From contig QGUZ01000089.1 of the NCBI GenBank assembly GCA_003242605.1, positions 1 to 17,252 on the forward strand: 17,252 bases of DNA. The letters are read 5' to 3'. Under the pieces are notes generated by a model. That model did not search any database and had not been told where the DNA came from. It saw only the letters and a program-made list of their open reading frames with translations. The position numbers were made by a program, and so were the translations under genes. The stretch comes from Actinomycetota bacterium. Lineage in GTDB: Bacteria; Actinomycetota; Actinomycetes; Streptosporangiales; Streptosporangiaceae. Shown here one piece after another: positions 13,894 through 17,252 of the stretch. How positions within the stretch are numbered: position 1 is the stretch's first letter; each line of letters opens with the position of its first letter.

Positions 13894-14804
13894 CGCTTTC
13901 CTCCGGTGAGGACTCCCCGAGCGGGCAGAATGAGCGCGTTGCCCTCACAGAGAGTCTCGGCCGGTTTGCAGTCGTTTCCGTCGAAGGCCGGCTTGCAGTC
14001 CGCACCGACGTGACGTGGCACTTGAGCCAGCAGTTCCTGCCAGGCCCGGCTGGAGAAGATGTCGGCGAGCGGGGTGACCTTGACGTTGCCCGCGGGCGGC
14101 AGGAAGCGGGAGAGGACACACATCTGCACGTCCCCGTTGGCGAGAACGGCGGCGCGGCCGTTGCCGCACTGGCCGCACAACTCGGCCACGCTCGGCTGGT
14201 TGGTGCCGGCACCGCGCCCCACGCCGCGCATGCGGTCGATCGGGCCGAGGTGGCCGACGCCGAGTGCCTTCATTTGCCGCCATGCCTGCTCGGCCCGCTG
14301 GCCGTCCCACAGCCGGACGATGGCGACCTTGAGCGGGATACCGCGTCGCAGGGCCTTGCTGATATTGGCCAGCGTGCGGGCATGGGAGCCACGGCGACCG
14401 GTGATGCGATCGTGCTCATCGGGATCGTCGCTGTAATAGCTGGTGGCGAGCGTGACGTTGGGATCCTCGAACAGGTGCCACAACCGGTCCGGAACTCGGA
14501 ACAGATTGGAGAACACCTGCGCCCGCAGACCCTGTGCCAGCGCGCATCGCAGCAGTCGCTCGAAGTCAGGGTGCTGGGTCGGCTCACCACCGATGAACTG
14601 GACGGTGTTGATCCCGGCAGCCGGGGCCGAGGTGACCACGGCTTCCCAATCTTCGGTCGTCATGGTGCCGTGTCCGACCGCAGGTCCGGACTCGGAATAG
14701 CAGTGGGCGCACGCCAGCTGGCAGCGACGGGTGATCTCCAGCTCCAGGAAACGCACCGGGTCGAGCTGAGACGTGGACTGCTGGAACAAGGTCATTCCTT
14801 TCAT
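13890..14804 (-). CDS. Radical SAM protein with SPASM-like C-terminus
   Basis: A 304-residue iron-sulphur enzyme. CQLACAHC (C28, C32, C35) is the CxxxCxxC motif binding the SAM [4Fe-4S] cluster, GGEP (72-75) is the next core motif, and the barrel continues to about residue 200. The tail has C210, C213, C229, C270, C279 and C286 in a SPASM/twitch-like pattern (CGQCGN, then NGDVQMC), suggesting one or two auxiliary clusters as in peptide maturases. The start is uncertain: ATG at 14804 or 14795, or TTG at 14822; none has a well-spaced Shine-Dalgarno sequence. Its 4-nt overlap with a PCMT-like methyltransferase suggests both modify the same peptide or protein. No precursor or RRE domain is seen. 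Base composition is less GC-rich than the core genes. Confidence 0.88.
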   Translation of the reverse strand: MKGMTLFQQSTSQLDPVRFLELEITRRCQLACAHCYSESGPAVGHGTMTTEDWEAVVTSAPAAGINTVQFIGGEPTQHPDFERLLRCALAQGLRAQVFSNLFRVPDRLWHLFEDPNVTLATSYYSDDPDEHDRITGRRGSHARTLANISKALRRGIPLKVAIVRLWDGQRAEQAWRQMKALGVGHLGPIDRMRGVGRGAGTNQPSVAELCGQCGNGRAAVLANGDVQMCVLSRFLPPAGNVKVTPLADIFSSRAWQELLAQVPRHVGADCKPAFDGNDCKPAETLCEGNALILPARGVLTGGKR

Positions 14805-14857
14805 GTGGCGTGATGCGACCAATGGTCAGATGAGCCGAGAGTCGCTCCCGGCCGTCG

Positions 14858-14874
14858 CGTGATCCGGAATCACG
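14858..14874. promoter_or_regulatory. Palindrome (operator candidate) in the divergent promoter region
   Basis: CGTGAT-CCGGA-ATCACG has perfect 6-bp arms around a 5-nt centre. It lies between the radical SAM start and the XRE start, on the radical SAM side. It is a candidate binding site for the neighbouring XRE regulator. Confidence 0.45.
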
Positions 14875-14934
14875 ACCACATGGTGATCGCCCGATAGCCG
14901 GGACGTGATAGGAAAGCACGGATAGTAATCCGGC

Positions 14935-14951
14935 TATTCGTCGCACGAATA
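14935..14951. promoter_or_regulatory. Palindrome TATTCGT-CGC-ACGAATA (operator candidate)
   Basis: Perfect 7-bp arms with a 3-nt centre, 36 bp upstream of the XRE start codon and thus over its probable -35 area. A looser inverted repeat, ATAGCCGG (14894-14901) with CCGGCTAT (14930-14937), overlaps it. Autoregulation by the XRE protein is the simplest reading. Confidence 0.55.
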
Positions 14952-14974
14952 TCGCCGCGCAACGCGAGCCGACC

Positions 14975-14986
14975 TAGCCTAGCGTC
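14975..14986 (+). promoter_or_regulatory. -10 element for a leaderless XRE transcript
   Basis: TAGCCT (14975-14980) ends 6 nt before the ATG at 14987, the spacing expected when transcription starts on the start codon. No Shine-Dalgarno sequence is present between it and the ATG. Leaderless mRNAs are common in actinomycetes. Confidence 0.45.
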
Positions 14987-16246
14987 ATGGGCCAAATGGG
15001 CGAGAAGCTTCCTGCGGACTTCTGGACTGCGCCACGCGTCGCAACCGCGCTTGCTGAGGGCGATGTCGCCACCATCCTGGCGGAGATCCAACGTGTCAAA
15101 CGGTGGACACAAGAAGACATAGGTCGCATCCTCGGCTATTCCCAGAGCTGGGTATCGAAAGTGATCAGGCGACGACAAACACTATCCATCGATCAGATTC
15201 GCGACGTGGCACAACGACTTGGAGTCCCTCTCCACCTGCTCCGAGTCGGAACCCGAGGAGCTGATGATGCGGCGAAACGACGAGATATCGGCAAGGCCCT
15301 CGCCTTCGCACCGCTCATTCTGAGCATGGGACCCGCTCCCAGACGTACGGAAGCCGACGAGACCACCGCCCCGACACTGACCGCGATCACCGGCGCACAG
15401 CGTCGGCTCGAGTCGACCACGCCGGCGCGCGACCTCGCGCAGGCTGCTCTCGCCCACCTGGAATTGGCGAACAGAATTCTCGCTCAGGCCGCCCATACGA
15501 AATTCGCACATGACATCGCCGCTGCAGCGAGCGAGGCTGCAGGCCTGACAGCGTGGCTGCATGCCGATATGCACGATCTGGGCACCGCGCGGAGGTACTA
15601 CCGACTATCGATCACCGCAGCCCGCAGAGCCGATCACCCATTACTGGCCGCTTACATGATCGGCAGCCTCGCCGCGTTCGAGATCGAGCACCAGGATGCC
15701 GCGCTGGGCATAGTCCTGCTGCGCGAGGCCCGACGCGCCCTCGGAGGTCATCCACCACCCATCGCACGCGCCTGGTTGTCCAGCATCGAAGCCCTCGGCC
15801 ACGCCTCCTGCGGAGATCAGGTCGCCGCGCTCGCCGCGCTGGGCGAAGCCGAGCGGGCGGTCGCCGCCGGCGAACGACACGCCACGCCACCGTGGCCTTG
15901 GGTCTTCCCGTTCGACTACGGAAAGCTGGCGGGTTACCGGGCCTCGGTCATGGTGCGTCTTGGCCGCGGCGAAGACGCCGTGACCAGTTTCACCGAGTCG
16001 CTGGCATCCGCACGCCCTTCCGCCAAGCAGCGTGGTGTCATCCTGACCGAGATCGCATCCGCCAGATGCCAAGCCGGTGACCTCGATGAGGCCTTTCACC
16101 TCGCGGGAGAGGCCCTATCGATTGGACTGACGTATCGGTCTGAGCGGATCATGCACCATGTCAGGGTCTTTCGCCGTAACTACTCCGGGCCGGTGACCGC
16201 CAAGGTCCGGGAGTTCGACGACAGGCTTCGCGCAACCCTCATCTGA
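14987..16246 (+). CDS. XRE-family regulator with helical (TPR-like) C-terminal domain
   Basis: A 419-residue protein. Residues about 28-85 are a helix-turn-helix of the XRE type (EIQRVKRWTQEDIGRILGYS, QSWVSKVIRRRQ, DQIRDVAQRLGVP). Residues about 145-400 are successive alanine-rich helices (ALAHLELANRILAQAAHTKF, GTARRYYRLSITAARRADHP, EDAVTSFTESLASA, GDLDEAFHLAGEALS) typical of TPR-like sensor domains. Actinomycetes hold many such proteins, often beside small effector or biosynthetic genes, where they respond to a peptide or other ligand. It diverges from the radical SAM gene across 182 bp with two palindromes and is followed after 8 nt by the SLOG gene, so it probably controls both directions. 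Codon use is less GC-biased than in the metabolic core. Confidence 0.87.
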   Translation: MGQMGEKLPADFWTAPRVATALAEGDVATILAEIQRVKRWTQEDIGRILGYSQSWVSKVIRRRQTLSIDQIRDVAQRLGVPLHLLRVGTRGADDAAKRRDIGKALAFAPLILSMGPAPRRTEADETTAPTLTAITGAQRRLESTTPARDLAQAALAHLELANRILAQAAHTKFAHDIAAAASEAAGLTAWLHADMHDLGTARRYYRLSITAARRADHPLLAAYMIGSLAAFEIEHQDAALGIVLLREARRALGGHPPPIARAWLSSIEALGHASCGDQVAALAALGEAERAVAAGERHATPPWPWVFPFDYGKLAGYRASVMVRLGRGEDAVTSFTESLASARPSAKQRGVILTEIASARCQAGDLDEAFHLAGEALSIGLTYRSERIMHHVRVFRRNYSGPVTAKVREFDDRLRATLI

Positions 16247-16254
16247 CCGCGACG

Positions 16255-16734
16255 ATGGTGCGAATAGCGATTACCGGTCATCGGGGTCTTCCCGCCGATA
16301 CCGTACGGCTGGTCGACGACGCGGTGAGATCGGCGTTGGCCGAGCACGACGCCGAACGGCTCACCGGCATCTCGTGTCTCGCGGACGGGGCGGATCAGAT
16401 CTTCGCCCGCGCCGTCGTCGATCTGGGCGGCGCGCTTGAGGTGGTCGTCCCGGCTCGCCGATACCGCGAAGGACTACCCGCCGAGTCCCACCCTGAGTAC
16501 GACGATTTGATGCGGCATGCGGTGCGGGTCCACCGGCTCGATTTCGTCGAGTCCACACCGGAATCCCACATGGAGGCCAGTCGCTTCATGCTCGAGAAGG
16601 CCGATGAGCTGTACGCCGTGTGGGACGGCCGGCCCGCTCGCGGCTATGGCGGCACCGCGGATGTCGTCGCCGAAGCGCGGGCACGAGGAGTGCCGGTGCG
16701 GGTCATCTGGCCACAGGGCGCACGACGCGACTGA
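16255..16734 (+). CDS. SLOG-fold (Rossmann-like nucleotide-binding) protein
   Basis: A 159-residue cytosolic protein. It begins with a strand and turn, VRIAITGHRGL, followed by GISCLADGADQIFARAVVDLGG (about 38-59), VVVPARRY, a helix, then DELYAVWDGRPARGYGGTADVV (about 117-138) and a final strand VPVRVIWP. This order is that of the SLOG/LOG-like superfamily (DprA, LOG, YpsA relatives), members of which bind or cleave nucleotide-type ligands and turn up in bacterial conflict and signalling systems. The gene starts 8 nt after the XRE stop without a clear Shine-Dalgarno sequence, so coupling is likely. No catalytic role can be assigned from sequence alone; ligand sensing for the regulator is an inference. 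Confidence 0.8.
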   Translation: MVRIAITGHRGLPADTVRLVDDAVRSALAEHDAERLTGISCLADGADQIFARAVVDLGGALEVVVPARRYREGLPAESHPEYDDLMRHAVRVHRLDFVESTPESHMEASRFMLEKADELYAVWDGRPARGYGGTADVVAEARARGVPVRVIWPQGARRD

Positions 16735-16739
16735 GCCCG

Positions 16740-16762
16740 GCCGCGGCGAACCTCGTCGCGGC
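16740..16762 (+). terminator. Hairpin downstream of the SLOG gene
   Basis: GCCGCGGCGA (16740-16749) and TCGTCGCGGC (16753-16762) form a 10-bp stem with one G-U pair and a 3-nt loop, 5 nt after the stop codon. It lies between converging genes and may serve both. Confidence 0.55.
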
Positions 16763-16848
16763 CTCGGCTTCGCCGCCTCCGCCGTTCCGGTCGCCGTTGC
16801 CGTCAGGCGTCGGCGTTCGGCTCCGCCGGCGGTGGCCGCCGCCCGGCG

Positions 16849-17252
16849 TCAGTAGCGGGCGGGGCCGCCGTTGGCGTGGACGGCGTCGGCGGCGGCCTGG
16901 GCGAAGGCGTGGATGCGGGCGGTGGCGGCGGCGGTGCGCCAGACGAGGGCGACCTGGGTGTGCGGGGCGTCGGTGATCGGGATGAAGGCGATGTCGGGGC
17001 GGGCGTAGTAGCGCTGGACGGAGGCGGCGAGCGGGGAGGCGCCCTGGCCGGTGGCGATGAGGGCGAGCAGCTCCTGGAAGGTGGCCACCGACTGGCCCCT
17101 GGGGATGGGCCTGCCGCTGGGGGTACGGCGGGGCACGTGGAAGTCCCACCAGTACCGCGGGGCGGGGCCGGTCACGCCGAACACCGTGACGCGGGCGAGG
17201 TCCTCGAGGGGGGCGCTGCGGCGGCGGGGGGACGGAGGGGCGGCGGGGGCGG
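16849..17252 (-). CDS. LysR-type transcriptional regulator, C-terminal part
   Basis: The frame is open to the right edge, so the DNA-binding N-terminus is outside the window. The about 134 residues present are the end of a LysR substrate-binding domain: PLEDLARVTVFGVTGPAPRY, then GQSVATFQELLALIATGQGASPL, then YYARPDIAFIPITDAPHTQV and ALVWRTAAATARIHAFAQAA. The ...IAFIPITDAP...VALVWR... ending is the usual closing strand pair of this domain. The regulated genes would normally lie divergently beyond the right edge. It converges on the SLOG gene and shows the high GC of the bulk genome. Confidence 0.88.
   Translation of the reverse strand, partial: APAAPPSPRRRSAPLEDLARVTVFGVTGPAPRYWWDFHVPRRTPSGRPIPRGQSVATFQELLALIATGQGASPLAASVQRYYARPDIAFIPITDAPHTQVALVWRTAAATARIHAFAQAAADAVHANGGPARY

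Noticed and set aside
14805..14986. Search for a RiPP precursor peptide between the radical SAM and XRE genes
   Set aside because: Short frames on both strands end within a few codons or run in the wrong frame into the genes. None has a start with a ribosome site and a leader/core pattern.
1..17252. CRISPR arrays, tRNA or rRNA genes, insertion sequences
   Set aside because: No regularly spaced repeats, no tRNA-like cloverleaf with a TTCGA-type arm, and no transposase frame with terminal repeats was seen by eye.

Overview
This is GC-rich chromosomal DNA from an actinomycete. Third codon positions are almost always G or C, there are GTG and TTG starts, and the flanking families (PspC-domain protein, CruF-type carotenoid enzyme, XRE regulator with a long helical C-terminus, PCMT-like methyltransferase) are typical of Actinomycetia. 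A member of the Streptosporangiales or a relative is my guess; the genus cannot be read from the sequence.

Layout. (1) 1-903, minus strand: the start of an FAD-dependent (carotenoid desaturase-like) oxidoreductase behind a CruF/DUF422 carotenoid biosynthesis protein, with a divergent small PspC-domain gene at 1229-1417. (2) 1418-2523: about 1.1 kb with no convincing gene, with several inverted repeats and one 14-bp tandem repeat. (3) 2524-8063, plus strand: the metabolic core, metF-purU-folD-ligA-ligB in tight or overlapping order, then a very strong hairpin, a leader rich in inverted repeats, and ligM. (4) 8590-10163, minus strand: an intact coxG with a C-terminal membrane anchor, and upstream of it a remnant of a MoxR/CoxD-type AAA ATPase that has lost its Walker A half. 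(5) 10548-12510, minus strand: two poorly characterised proteins, one an ankyrin-repeat protein. (6) 12718-16734: a visibly less GC-rich cassette, with radical SAM/SPASM and PCMT-like methyltransferase genes (minus, overlapping by 4 nt) diverging from an XRE regulator and a SLOG-fold protein (plus). (7) 16849-17252: the C-terminal part of a LysR-type regulator, minus strand, cut by the window edge.

How the genes work together. LigM moves the methyl group of an aryl methyl ether such as vanillate to tetrahydrofolate. MetF would oxidise 5-methyl-THF to methylene-THF, FolD would convert that to 10-formyl-THF, and PurU would release formate and free THF for the next turn. LigAB would open the resulting catechol ring (protocatechuate or a similar compound) by 4,5-extradiol cleavage. 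The window therefore holds a complete THF-recycling O-demethylation loop plus the ring-cleavage step. That pathway is best known from sphingomonads and is unexpected in an actinomycete, where the vanillate monooxygenase VanAB and 3,4-cleavage are usual. The later enzymes of the 4,5-cleavage pathway are not in the window.

The second candidate system is the radical SAM/methyltransferase versus XRE/SLOG cassette. It looks like a peptide-modification or signalling module with its own regulator. No precursor peptide was found in its intergenic region. The region between the divergent pairs carries two 17-bp palindromes and a leaderless-type start for the regulator.
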